Source of the DNA: Periconia sp. R9002
Taxonomy: Eukaryota > Ascomycota > Dothideomycetes > Pleosporales > Periconiaceae
Assembly (NCBI GenBank): GCA_023627715.1
Contig: JAMAHW010000022.1
Coordinates: 248,001 to 312,000 of the forward strand
Direction of reading: 5' to 3'
DNA: 64,000 nucleotides
Below, piece after piece: positions 46,032 through 58,350 of the stretch; the first letter of the stretch is position 1, and each line of letters starts with the position of its first letter. The notes under the pieces are model-generated. The model saw nothing but the letters and a program-made list of their open reading frames with translations, searched no databases and was not told the origin of the DNA. The position numbers and the translations under genes are program-made.

Positions 46032-48609
46032 TTAGTACATATTGGGAGGAGGAAGAGGCCCCGGTCGACCTTGCTGCTGCTGCGGCTGCCTTGGTCCAGG
46101 TCCGCCAACACCGCCAAACTGCTGCTCGAACATCATCCGCGGGTCATCGCCTCGCATCTGCATTGGTGGAGGCGGTCCATATCCGGGCGGAGGAAAGTAT
46201 CCTTGCATCGGAGGAGGGCCTTGCATGCCGTTTCCACCTGCCCCTCCTGGTCCGCCCGGGAATCCGCCCCCGCCTCGCATGTTACCTGGCGGTGGTGGGA
46301 ATCCTGGTGGGTGACCGAGCGGCGTGTTACCGGCCGAGAAGCTTGGTAAGGGCCCCATCTGTTGCTGCTGCTGTGGTCCTCCGAGTCCTGGGGGCTGCCT
46401 CATACCGAAGCCGGGTGGAGGGGCGATGTTGGGACGGTCTTGAGGTGTTGGGGGCATACCAGGCTGGCGGCCACCGCCCATGTAGGGCATTTCGGGGTGA
46501 GGCTGCGATGGGATGCCCATGTTGGTGATCTGGCGTGGGATCTCCCCGGCAGTGTTACGGCGCTGGAGCCCTGCGATTGCCGGATCTTCTTGTCCTGGAA
46601 ATCCCATAGGCATGCCGCGGTTCTTGTTCCGCATAGCTTCCTGCTGCTGAAACTCCCTAATCTGGTGTTGGCGAAGCTCAGCCTCGCGGCGCATTATCTC
46701 GTTCTCGAGCATGCGATGATCTTCCATGAAGCCAGGTGGAGGTCCGCCGCGTCCTTTAGGTTGACCTTGGGGTCGCTGTCCAGGCTGATCAAAGAAAGGC
46801 AGATTCTGGTTCTCCATTGGTTGACGGGGCAAGTTTTGGTGCTGCATCTGCGGGGGGGTATTTCGCGGCTGCTGCATCAACGTCAGCAGGAATTCTTTGG
46901 ACTCCCGCTCACGATTAGCATCATCTCGAGGGCGATTGTTCAAGATGGCTGCGAGATTGGGATCCTGTATGTTATGGTTCCTCGACGGCGGTTGCTGTAA
47001 CGCGTATTCATCGCTGGAGTATTTAGGCTCCGCCCTAGGGGCTCCAAACAGCTCATTGAGTGCGTTGTCAGGTGACATGCTGCTGATCCTACCCTGCTGC
47101 GAGGGCCTGCTCTCTGGACCTGTAGGTCGCTGGGCCAAGATATTCTCCAGCATCGCTTGCTGTTCGGTTGTCCGTGGAGGTTGCTGGGGAGGAGGCCTAG
47201 GCTTCTGAGCATCTTGGGGCGGAGGAGAGTAATGCGGGAAGTCTAACGGAACACCGCCCTGCCGAGTATCATTCATTTGCTGGGAAGTTGCTGGAGATGC
47301 TGCCGGCGGGGCACCCAGATTGTGAGTCCCAAGCATCTGCAGGATACGGTTAAATCCCTCTCGATCTGCAGTAGCATCTGAAGCTGGAGCTGGCGAGGCT
47401 GGCGTTGTTGAAGGGATAGATGAAGGTACAGGCGGTTCTTCCGGCTTTGCGAACATGGTCATGAACCTGGACTTTTTGTCTGGCTTGGCTTTGGGAAGAG
47501 CAGGCTCTGACGAAAGTGATTCAACAGGCTTCTCTTTCGCCCAGGTGCCAAACATGTTGCCCAGATTCCCTTCCAGGGTGGGGGTGTTGACGGCCATTTT
47601 TAATGTGGATTTCTCCATCACGGTCACAGATACGTCCTCTTCCACAGGTGGCGCTCCATCGGGAGAGAGTTCCTCATGCTCCTCCACTGGAGCCTTATTA
47701 CCCTTGTTAGCCCGACTCTGCTCCAACCAGCGCTGGAAGTCTTCTTGAGTATGCTGTTTCGCCTCTTTCTTCTCCGTGGGGGTGTCCATCCATTCTGGAT
47801 CTTCTTCCTTCGGAGGACCACCTCGAGTCCATTCGCGATCTTTCTCTCGCTCCCTATTGCGCTCTCTATCGCGCCAACCTCCTTGGCTAGCTGCGCCGAA
47901 ACGGGTACCCTCACTCTCCTTGGTATTTTCGTCTCGACGTCCCCAGCGAGTATTTCCAGGCCGTCGTGTAGAGCCATCTCCATTGTCAGCATCGCGATCA
48001 CCGTTACGACCAAAACCTCGGTCGAAGTCTTCCTGACCCAGACTCTTGCGCCCTTTCATGCCCATCCAACTCTCGCCATCCTCCCGTGTACCTCGTCGGC
48101 CGTTGAGGTGACCCTTGTCCCGGGTGCGGTCTCCATCTCGGTCTCGCCATCGCTCGGCGCGGTCAGCTTTAGGGAAGCGATCGCCTAGATGCTCGCCATC
48201 TGTCGACGTGATCGCAGTAGTAGACTCTTTGTGTTTGTGGGCACGGGTGGCTGAAGCAAAATTGAATTTGGGAGGGGCAAGGACTGTTTCTTCGCCGGGT
48301 TCTAGAGACAAAGGTTAGTAGCGGTTATCACACGAAACTCGTTGTCGGTTCAAACTTACGCATACTCTGTCGCCTGGCAAACTGGCCCATTGGGTTGTTG
48401 AGTGCTTCGGCAGCGGCATCACCCCGCAGTGGTCGTGTGCGGCGGGCAGCTCCTCCGACAGCATTATTGTTGTTGCTATTGGCGTTGTGTTCATGGTCGA
48501 CGGGTTGTTCCGCCCACTGTGCAATTGACGGTAAATTGTCTGGCTTCTTGACTAACGGAGATTCTCGCAGATGTTGCAACTGTTCTATAGTGTACGTGGG
48601 ACCCGCCAT
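46032..48609 (-). CDS. eIF4E-binding, 4E-T/Eap1-like translation regulator
   Basis: This is a probable repressor that tethers the cap-binding protein eIF4E and feeds mRNAs to decay or P-bodies. Two exons, 48609-48360 and 48301-46032, give 839 residues; the intron is GTAAGT to TCTCTAG. The extreme N-terminus carries YTIEQLQHL (Tyr6 to Leu14), resembling the eIF4E-binding YxxxxL-phi motif, followed by RESPLVKKPDNLP, a layout like metazoan 4E-T. A region rich in Arg, Asp, Glu and Gly (RDRDGDRTRDK) comes next, then a block with GNMFGTWAKEKP and MTMFAKPEEP, and a long Gln/Pro/Gly-rich C-terminus typical of condensate-forming mRNP proteins. The opposite strand also has long frames due to composition. 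The family call is from motif and layout, not from a catalytic domain. Confidence 0.6.
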
Positions 48610-49489
48610 CTTCACCGTCCAAGGAGGTGAATTGGGGGAGGTTAGGGAGAGACGGCGATGAGTTCGAGATGTTATGGGGTCTTGAGAAGATGTGGCGATG
48701 ATTGGCGTCGAGGTGGGTGCGAGAGCTTGTGTGTGTGTGTTGTAGGCGAGGGAAGACCACGGGCGGCGGCGGCGGCGAGGCTGCCCCGCAAGCCGTTATA
48801 TGGCGCGAAGCGTACAATTTGACAGTCGTCTACCACGGAAGGAAACTCTTTAAAGGCGCACGCCGAATGTGTATGGGTACCTAGGTAGCAATACAAGGTA
48901 ATGTATGGATGCAGGATGAATGCGAATAGCAATAAAGTGGATTGCGGTCGCCTGGAGGGCGAAAGACTCTAGGCTTTCAGCGAGGATGAAGGTATGCACA
49001 GGCGTTCGGCGAGTGGTTGAAGGGGGAAGATATCCCAAGGGTGTTGTTGTGAAGGTGGGAGGGGTCGAGGGAGGGAGAAACGCACTCGGGAGCACCCTTG
49101 CGGGCAGCGTTTGGAAAGCGGAGAAGCTCTAGCACGCTTGGGGGAAATGTTTTGCAGAGCAGTGATGAATACGATGGTGCGCGTCGATTGCAGAGGGATT
49201 TGAGGTGATCGGAAGCCAATGTGAGCGAAGAGCTGAGGATGGAGTGAATGCGGGTGTTTTGGTGTGTGGTTGTATTGTTTGGTCTTTTGGGCTGATGTCA
49301 AGCAGAACAGCACCTACCAGTAGGCAAGTGCGGTCTTGGCATTATCAACCACATCAATGCCTGAGGCTGCAGCTGCAGCCACCGCCACGGATCACGAGTC
49401 CATCTCCATCGTACCAAAATCAGCATTCGGGAATTGGTGAAAGCAGAAATATCCATTAATTGATTCCATGATGCATCAAATGAAGTTAG
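48610..49489. other. Intergenic region with TG repeat
   Basis: This 880-bp region holds the promoter of the 4E-T-like gene and the 3' flank of URB1, both on the minus strand. A short TG dinucleotide run lies at about 48729-48742. No other structure is seen. Confidence 0.5.
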
Positions 49490-52400
49490 CTAGACTTTCC
49501 TCTCCGCCACCTCCCCTACCAACTTCTCCATGCTGCCACTACTCCATTCCTCCACCTTTTCCTTGTCACAATTCTCCCAGAGCCTCTTCACCAAAACCTT
49601 CAAGCTCATTCCCCTATAATCTCTCTGGTCCAACATCATGCGCACCCACTGCACCACGCCGCACCTCGTGATAAGCGTGGTCGCCCCTCCAATCGCCACC
49701 GCCCTCAGCAACAGCTTCACAATTTTCTCTTTGGCCTGGATTGCACACGACTTGGATACATAATAGCTCAGAAGGCGCTCGAAGATGTTGTTGGTGCGGA
49801 AAATTTCCATGTCGGCCGGCGTGCGAAGAGAGTCCATCAGGTAGTCCATATACCAATCTACCTCCTTGTGATATGCCCCGTCCTCGGTAGGCGGCGAAAG
49901 CAGTATGTCTTTGCTAAATCGTCGAGGAAGATTGGCAACCGACCATTCTGGTCGTTTGCAAAGGAAAGTACAGATCTTAGGGTAGAGTATATGCGCAGGG
50001 TCGGCGATGATAGACACGCAACGTGCGGCAAAAACGCCTCCGACGTATGGGAAGGGGATGTCGGTGTATTTCGTGCTAGATTCTAGGGTCGCGCCGAGAA
50101 TGACGTAGAGCATTTGGAGGTTAGGATCTTCCCTCTACACCGTTGTTAGTTTTTCTCAAGTCAATAGAAAAGATGGGATTCACGTACGTCAATAGACGCC
50201 ATTAATTGGCGCATGTTGGTGGCAGCTTGCAGACGGATCTCTGCATGTCTAGAGCAGAGACACAAGATCAGATCCCCAACATCCCCATCTTCCACCGCTT
50301 CCTCTATATCCTTCTTCCTCCATCGGTTGAGCCCCATGTGTTTTTCGTCCTCCTGCGGAGGTAGCTCAAGATCAACGATCGGAGCATGGACGGACTTCTG
50401 ATCTTGAAGCGGCATTGGAGACATTGTCGATCGTTCCGAGCCGCTGAAATCAGCCCCAGTCGCTAGTTTGAGCGCCTCTTTTGCCTTCTCTTTACCCATC
50501 TTCCAGAAGAACGAGTCTTTCAACACGTCCTTATACGCGGCACCGGCCGACTCCATGAGCGAATCACGAACCAGCTCTAGTGCCGCTTCATTCTCCCCTA
50601 TAAGTTTTAACAGATAGAGGTATCTGGACAGCCACTGAGCTAGAGGCTCTGCTGGGTTTCCTTTCTCGGGCTTACCACCTTTGAAAGGCCACTGCTCCAC
50701 CAGAGTCATCAGCAAAGGGCTGAAGGGTACTAGTAGTGGGTTGGAGGGTCCAACGTCAGATGTTGATCGCGGAACTTTTGCCCATAGTGCATCAAAGTCA
50801 TCAAAGTATTTGATGGATCCTTTGGTGAAACGTGTCACACAATTATCAAGAAACTCTAGCACGGTCAATGACGAGGAGCCGCAAGATGGATCGAGACTTG
50901 CTATCAAAGCATCAAGCGCATCAGGAGACGTTTGCATCTGTAATAACTCGTAGTCATTTACAAGGGTTACCAACAGAGCCTTGATACCATGATAGAGTTC
51001 ACTCTCCGCTGAAGAGGCCACCAGCTTCAAGAGCGTTACGAATGGCGAGTACCGGAGGGGTTCTACAACGATCAGCGAGATTCTCCACGCGAGTCACTAT
51101 ACTTACTCGTCTTTTGCCACCAACGCATCGATGGCGAATATCGCGCCATCTTCACCCAATGTTCAAGTTCCATAACACTAAATGCTTTGTCGTGAGATGA
51201 CTCCGTGGGCTTCTCGGCCTCCGTTAATGCATTGCATAGTGGCACTGAAACATCGAATTTCTCTTCGAGCGCTACTTGCGGCGTTACTTCATAATAAAGC
51301 TTCAATAGTCTGGCAATAGCTTCCCGCCTCACTCCAGTTTGGAATGTTGGCTGCCGAAAAGCAACAATCACTGTCTTCATCGGCGGGCAACGTCTACTAA
51401 AATCGCTGACAAGTCGCTTTGCAGTAATAGCCCACGAGTTGGACTGTCTGGAAGCACGAGCGGCCTCAATTTCTTTGAGCGCAGCGTGTAATTTCTGGAA
51501 CGCAACCACCAGTATACGAACTGCGAAGAAGGATATCAGATCTGAACTGCTGTTCAGGCACTTGACAAGCACTTGTTGCGTCAAAGGTTGAGGCATGATG
51601 TTTCGTAAGAGGCTAGAAACTGATGGCGGCTGCTCGCGATATCCCTTTGAAGCTCCAAAGTATTTGGGAATAGCGATCTCGATCGTTTGATATAGGAAAG
51701 CAGAGAATCCGATCCAAGTGGACGTGAGTTTTGGCTCGAAATTGAAGTCCTGCTTTTGATGGAAGTAGTTACCAACCAACTCAGGACATGTCTTGAAGAT
51801 TTCAACCACTAGTTCCTGATGCTGGATATTTGCGTAGGGCCGAAGCGACTGAAGAAAGTCTGCTAGTATCAGATTGCGCACAGGTCCCGGCCTCTGATCC
51901 ACCGTATCCCAATTGATGTCGTAGTCAATGACATCTTCCATTTGCATGTCCCCTTCACCATCTTCGTTGACATGAGAATAGAAACCTTGCGTAGGAAGCA
52001 TGACGCCATATGCAGGAGATGTACATACGAGACGAAGAAACTCGTGCGCAATAACGTCTGGGGATTTCTGTCCTTCGCCTATCAATTCCTGTGGTGCGTC
52101 ATAGCGGTAAAGAGCAGCGATATGATTTAATGCTCTTCCATTCAAAATGCGACTTTTAACGTGCCGGGGGATAGCCTTGTCTAAGAAGATATGATTCGTC
52201 AAGACATCAAAAATCTCTGCAATCAAAAATGGAGGATCGGTGGTAAGATGGTCAAGAACCGCACGTACAACATCTTTGTTGGAGATGATTTCAGTTTTTG
52301 CCCGTTCATCCTGGTACTTCAGTTGGGCGAGCAAATATCGGACTGAAGCAGTCCTAACGCTTGGCTTCCGTTGTAGATCAAGGGCAGTTTGAGCCGATGA

Positions 52401-53157
52401 ACTCTTCCAAGTCGCAATATTTCTCGCCAGTATCTTGGGCTCAAGGGTAAAGTCCTTTCTCGCGTAAACTGTCCTGGCATATGCACCTTCGTTAAACTTG
52501 GTGATCTCGATGAGTAGTCGCAGAGCGGGTAATATGACGTTCTCCTTTTGCGTAGGTGCGGATAGGCTGCGCACTAGACGTCGCGCAACAGAAGGCTGGA
52601 GTATAGTCTTGCAGAGAAGAGAACCGTAAGGAAGAAAGTCGGCATGCGTAGCGAAGACTTTGAAAAGCAGCGCAAAAACCGCAGTGACCTGGGCCAGCAG
52701 AGCTTCAAAATTGGTTTCCGCAGCATAGTCCCAAGCCTGGGTGAACTGAGCCAAAATAGTGGTGTCCTTTTCGGTCTTTCCTTGAACCTTCTGGGTGTCT
52801 AGATATTCGCGAAGTATGGCACGTCTGCGGGGTAGGGAGTCTTCATCGGAAGAGTAGAGGATGGCGTCGAGGAATCGTTTTATCAAGCCGAGACCTGCAA
52901 CTGTGAGCTTGTGGATACGTATCAAGATTTTTCATCATAGACTGACCTCCGCGAAATTTGGAAGCTGCACCTTGGTCGAAGATGAGTTCTTTTTGCAGCT
53001 GTCGCGCAGAGGTAACTTCATTCTCCGCCAGGGCACTCGCGCCAGCACCTGTTGCTGGAGATTCTCGATCTTGCGAATCCTCGGTGCGCAGACGCTTGGG
53101 ATTACGCCCTGTATGCGCAGCCTTTGGATTTGCCTCAAAAACGGTTCGTTTACCCAT
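49490..53157 (-). CDS. URB1: Nucleolar pre-ribosomal-associated protein 1 (Urb1/Npa1)
   Basis: This is a large HEAT-like scaffold needed for early 60S (pre-27S rRNA) particle assembly in the nucleolus. I read four exons, 53157-52947, 52894-51107, 51062-50188 and 50134-49490, giving 1172 residues; each junction is GT-AG and in phase. The N-terminus is basic (NPKRLRTEDSQ), followed by the Npa1 N-terminal domain (GLGLIKRFLDAILYSSDEDSLPRRRAILREYL, RDFTLEPK-like block, DKAIPRHVKSRILNGRALNHIAALYRY). The C-terminal exon shows the conserved block LYVILGATLESSTKYTDIP and DWYMDYLMDSLRT. At 1172 residues it is shorter than yeast Urb1 but usual for filamentous fungi. It is next to RIO2 on the same strand. 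Confidence 0.9.
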
Positions 53158-53513
53158 GACGTGAACTTGCCCAATTGCGAAGTTCGCAATGGTTGTCTTG
53201 CTTGCGCTCGGAAAGTTGAAAGTTCGACTTAAGATTTATTTTCGACAGGGATGCTGGATCGCGCTAAGCCCAATCTAGCCAAGTGTTTTCTTCTGAAAGC
53301 AGTCCATGTCACTACACTCACATGCATATATTCAAGTATTTTATTAGTATTTCTATAAACAAAGGTAGACGAGTCGAAATTTCAAAATAGCGAGTAAATA
53401 GATGTATTTTCGGTCTATAAATTTATTTTACGAGCGTACGTGATGGCGTGTGCTCCAAATATAACGGGGTATCGCAGAAATTGGAGAGAGTGAAGGATGA
53501 AAAGAATTCATAC
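53158..53513. other. Short AT-rich spacer between RIO2 and URB1
   Basis: This 356-bp spacer is AT-rich at 53330-53430 and contains the RIO2 3' flank and the URB1 promoter. No specific motif was identified. Confidence 0.5.
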
Positions 53514-54898
53514 TCATAGCGCCCAGCCGGCTTTTGCTTTGGCAGCTTTAGTGCTGATTTGTGGTGCTGAGTCTGCTTTGATATTGCTGAGATCAGGAAG
53601 AGGGTCGTTATCTCGGATATCCAGAATTGTCATCTGAGAAGCGAGAGCTGCTGGGGACGCGTCTGTTTTTGGCGGTTGTTGCTCCGGCTCTGCGACTGCG
53701 GCAATCTCTACACCCTCTGATCCTATTTCGTTGACCTCTGTTTGCTCTTCCACTCGCTCGGTCTCGTCAGCATCATCATTATCATCGTCCTCTTCCTCGT
53801 CCCCATCTATGCCGCCGGCATCACCGTCTATTCCGTGTTCCTTCATGTATGCATCCAACTCCTTCGCCATCTTCTTACTAAAGCCACTTGCCTCCACCTC
53901 TACATCGAGTCGTTTTATGATCTTCTTGGTGGAATCTTTGAAAAAAGGCCCCGGTTCATCGCTTGTAAAACCGAAGCGGCGATCGAAGAAGCGCTTGATA
54001 CAAGCTACGTCACGGTCGAAGTAATATTCGGCGTTAGAATGTGAGATAGAGACCATTTGAGGAAAGTCGATAATTGTAGGGATCAAGTCAACACTGCCGT
54101 CGTCTTTTGCTTTTTCTTCGACAAGGATGTTGAATTCGTTAAAATCGCCGTGAATGAGACCACATTGGGCTAGGCGAACAACGAGAGACAACAAATCGGC
54201 ATACAAGGAAGCCGGGTCGCCCACTGTGGATATCTGACGCATAGGAAAGGCATCTATTAGACTCATGACGACCGTATGGCGATTCTGACCGATAGGCTCT
54301 GGAACTGGGAATCCTTCTCGGCGGAGAGCCTTCATAAACTCAAACTCCTTCAGGGCTGCGAGACGCGACATGTACATCCATGATGCCGAGGAACGATTGC
54401 GGAGGTAGTCACGGTTCGCCTTGACAGTTCGGAACGATATGCGGCCCAGGCGGTGTATTTTCAAAACTTGCTGTCTCCCCGTTTCGGAAGCACATACAAA
54501 AATGTCCGACTCTTTGCCTACTCCAATCTGATTTCCAACTGAGTACACCGTCGAGGATTTTGTGTGTGAATGCAAAGCCAAGTAATCAAGTCCACCATAT
54601 GTAAGGCGATACCCATCGTATTTTGCGTTTTTTACCTTGGCAATCAAACCAATCTTTGCGAGGTTCGATATACATTTGTGCACGCCGTTGCCCGAACGAA
54701 GAGATGCGATCTGCGATATCAGCGGCGTCGGCACAACCTCATGGTTCCGGCTGCCCATTTCTGTCTGCGCGCGGCTCCATCAGCGTTAGTCTTTTAGAGT
54801 GATGAAACGCAGAGCAACAACGAGGAAAGGCATACCGCAGTCAGAACGCGCCAGTCATCGGAACCAAGGTAGCGGATATTTTTCACGTTCAACTTCAT
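53514..54898 (-). CDS. RIO2: Serine/threonine-protein kinase/ATPase Rio2
   Basis: This is an atypical kinase/ATPase that drives late cytoplasmic maturation of the 40S subunit. Two exons, 54898-54836 and 54764-53514, give 437 residues. The short first exon supplies the family's N-terminus (MKLNVKNIRYLGSDDWRVLTA), joined to TEMGSRNHEVVP, which begins the winged-helix domain. The kinase domain shows the ATP loop GVGKESDIFV, a lysine in VLKIHRLGR, the catalytic loop HGDFNEFN (His226, Asp228) and the metal-binding IIDFPQ. A long acidic stretch (GDEEEDDDNDDADE) and an Ala/Lys-rich tail follow. All canonical residues are present. It shares a 417-bp divergent promoter with RPN1. Confidence 0.96.
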
Positions 54899-55315
54899 TC
54901 TGGCGACGTTGTCTACAGTGGTACTGGGAGAATGTGCGAATTCAAACAATTTTGCAGGGGTGTGAAGAGCGCGGCGGGGTTATCTTGCACAGTAATAAAA
55001 TAAATTTGGACGTTTCTCGAAAGAAAGTGACGAGGGAGGTCTAAGCTCGCCGCTACGATCGACGCGCTAGTACTGCGGCTTGGCGTTGTCGCCGTATACT
55101 CCAGGTACAGAGAGCTCGTAACCTCAGCATCACCAACCTCTCGCACAACACCCGCCCCAACACCTCCTCCCCTTATCCGTGCTTTTCCTGCCACCCCCTG
55201 TGGTACTGGACTATCTTCGAGATAGCAACTCCCAGCGTTCCGGCCGAACCTACCCCGCTACAAAGTACCAAAAAGCATACTTCGCCGCCCACCTAGCTAC
55301 CATCTCGTAATCAAC
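54899..55315. promoter_or_regulatory. Divergent promoter between RIO2 and RPN1
   Basis: This 417-bp interval lies between the two start codons. It contains pyrimidine-rich sequence toward the RPN1 side (CTCCCC-type runs near 55150-55200), typical of housekeeping leaders. No TATA box or Rpn4-type element was found. Confidence 0.5.
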
Positions 55316-58300
55316 ATGGCGAAGGAGGATGAGAAGAAGCCCACAGCTGCCGAAAAGGGCAAGGGCAAGGCTGTGAATGGCGGTGGAGAGACAAAGGAGG
55401 TACAAAAGGATAAGGATGGCAAGCCCATAGACAACAAAAAGGACGTACCACAAGCCGGTAAGGTCTTGGATACGCTGTCAGAAGTAAAATTTATGTGGCG
55501 GGAACTGATTATTCATGTTAGAGGAACTCAGCGAAGAGGACCAGCAGCTAAAAAGCGACCTGGATATGCTTGCGGAGCGGATACTGGTCAGACATCCTCA
55601 CGTGCACCCATCGTGCCTTCACTGTTTGCGCATATTGACACTGTTGCATAGGGATCCGATAAGGACTTATATCACCCCGCGCTCGAGAAAATTAAAGAGT
55701 TCATCAAGACCTCTACTAGCTCCATGACAGCCGTGCCGAAGCCTCTGAAATTCCTCCGACCGCATTACGAGAACTTCGAGAAGGCGTATGATTCATGGCC
55801 TGCAGGCGACAACAAGGTTCGCAACCACCATCGGCCGACATGTTAAAACCACTGAAATTGACCATTGTAGAAATCCTTTGCCGATATGCTCTCAGTCCTC
55901 GGAATGACGTATTCCGACGAGGAGCGCCTCGATTGCTTGAAGTATCGTCTACAAGCTCCTTCAACAGATCTCGGATCTTGGGGCCACGAGTATATGCGCC
56001 ATCTGGCCCTCGAGATTGGGAGAGAGTATCAAAAACGACTCAATGACGACAATTCGACAGACGACATTACCGATCTTGCACTGTCATTGGTACCCTTTTT
56101 CTTGAAGCACTACGCCGAGGCCGACGCTGTGGATATTTTGTCAGAACTAGAAATGATTGACCGAATCGAAGAATTTGTGGACGAGAACACATACGCGAGA
56201 GTGTGTCTGTATATGGTTGGGTAAGATAACAATGACACTGTGAGATGACGAAGCTAACAAATGCAGCACTGTTCCCTTGCTCACCGTACCCGACAACGAG
56301 AACTTCCTGCGCACAGCTTACAATATTTACCGTAAATACAAACAATACACGCAAGCCGTGGTTCTTGCCATAAGGTTGAACAACCGGGATCTTATTGAAG
56401 AGACGTTCAACTCCACAGATGACAAGTCTATCCGGAGACAGATGGCATTCCTCATTGCTCGGCAACGAATATGGTTCGACGTGTCAGAAGACGAGGATAC
56501 AGAATTACAAGACTGTCTTAGCAATACCCGTCTCTCGGAGTACTTCAAAGCTTTGGGCAAAGAGCTCAACGTTTTGGACCCTAAGATACCTGAAGATATC
56601 TACAAGACGCACCTTGAAAGCAGTAGAACGGCGGGTCTTACCAACACTGATTCGGCGCGCCACAACTTAGCGTCCGCTTTTGTGAATGCCTTTGTGAATG
56701 CTGGTTTTGGAAATGACAAGCTCATGCTTGTCCCCGACAGCAAGAACAGCTGGGTGTGGAAGACCAAAGAAGAGGGCATGATGTCAACGGCCGCATCGCT
56801 TGGTATGCTCATGCTTTGGGATGTTGAGGCCGGTCTGGATAAAATCGATCGCTTCACTACCGCCGATGACGACATGGTAAAGGCCGGTGCTATGTTGGCG
56901 ACCGGTATCTTCAACTCTGGCGTGCGATTAGACTCCGATCCTGCCATGGCTTTGCTCGGCGATGAAGACACCCTTTCACACAAGAACATGAACATTCGCG
57001 TGAGCTCTATCATGGGTCTCGGTTTGGCATATGCTGGCTCAAATAAGGAAGAGCTCGTTGAACTACTTCTTCCCATCGTTGTGGACACCAATCTCGACAT
57101 GCAACTTTCCGCTATGGCTGCTCTTTCCCTTGGCTTGATCTTCGTCGGTTCGTCGCACGGTGAGATTGCCGAGGCACTTGCCAATACTCTTCTAGACGAG
57201 GACCGCACTTCGCAGTTGAAAGACAAATGGACACGTTTCATGGCCCTCGGTCTTGGCCTCATCTTCTTCGGCCAACAGGAAGAGGTTGATGTCATTTTGG
57301 AGACGTTGAAGGCTTTCGATCACCCTATGTCGAAACCCACATCCGTCCTCGCCGAGGTTTGCGCATGGGCAGGCAGCGGAAACGTGCTTAAGATTCAACA
57401 GCTCCTCCACATCTGCAACGAACACATCGAAGAGGACAGTGATGAGAAGAAAGGCGACGAGCTCCTACAGTCATATGCTGTCATTGGTCTGTCGTTGGTA
57501 GCCATGGGTGAAGATGTCGGCCAGGATATGATTCTTCGCACATTTGGTCACCTGATGCATTACGGCGAGGCCAACATCCGTAAAGCAGTTCCGCTAGCCA
57601 TGGCTCTCATCAGCCCCAGCAACCCACAGATGAAGGTGTACGACACGCTTTCCCGTTACTCTCACGACAATGACAATGATGTTGCCGTGAACGCCATCTT
57701 CGCCATGGGTCTCCTTGGCGCGGGTACCAATAACGCCCGTCTCGCACAGTTGCTCCGCCAACTCGCGAGCTATTACCACCGTGACCCGAACGCGCTCTTC
57801 ATGGTCCGCGTAGCCCAGGGTCTCCTGCACATGGGCAAAGGCACGCTATCTGCCAACCCATACCATACAGACCGCCAAGTGCTATCACGTGTAGCAGCGG
57901 CCGGTCTACTGACCGTGCTAGTGTCCCTCATCGACGCGAAGCAATTCATTGTCGGAAATGCACACTATCTGCTTTACTTTATGGCGACAGCTATCCAGCC
58001 ACGTTTCCTCATTACGCTAGACGAGGATCTTAAGCCGCTCACAGTCAACGTGCGCGTTGGTCAAGCAGTGGATATCGTCGGCCAGGCTGGTCGACCAAAG
58101 ACGATCACGGGATGGCAGACGCAGAGCACGCCAGTGCTATTGTCGCACGGCGAGAGGGCGGAGTTGGAAGACGAGAAGTACTTGAGCTTGAGCAACGTGC
58201 TTGAAGGCGTTGTCATTCTGAGAAAGGTAAGCCGACGCTACTGCATACACCATTGACCCTCCTCTTCCCCACGCTCTTCTGCCTACCCACCAAAAACATG

Positions 58301-58350
58301 GAAATCATTTCAGCTAACCGCACTTACAGAATCCGGAATGGGAAGACTGA
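55316..58350 (+). CDS. RPN1: 26S proteasome regulatory particle base subunit Rpn1
   Basis: This is the non-ATPase scaffold of the 19S base that docks ubiquitin-like shuttle factors and Ubp6. I read six exons: 55316-55457, 55522-55586, 55652-55816, 55871-56220, 56267-58226 and 58330-58350, giving 900 residues. The N-terminus is a Lys/Glu-rich tail. Conserved blocks after splicing are [64 protein letters not shown] and [16 protein letters not shown]. The proteasome/cyclosome repeats occupy about residues 400-780 ([38 protein letters not shown]). The last exon encodes only NPEWED. The donor at 55817 is GTTCGC, an unusual site, but the intron contains an in-frame stop and the join restores the family sequence. 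Confidence 0.96.

Noticed and set aside
46362..47000. 212-codon plus-strand frame over the 4E-T-like gene
   Set aside because: Arises from compositional bias of Gln/Pro-rich codons; the minus-strand frame is longer and has a conserved motif and a splice junction.
51119..51127. GGTGGCAAA-like proteasome control element (Rpn4 site)
   Set aside because: It matches by sequence but lies inside the URB1 coding region, far from RPN1, and this element is mainly a yeast feature.
56600..57295. 231-codon minus-strand frame inside RPN1
   Set aside because: Serine-rich mirror of a clear RPN1 coding sequence; no start context or domain.
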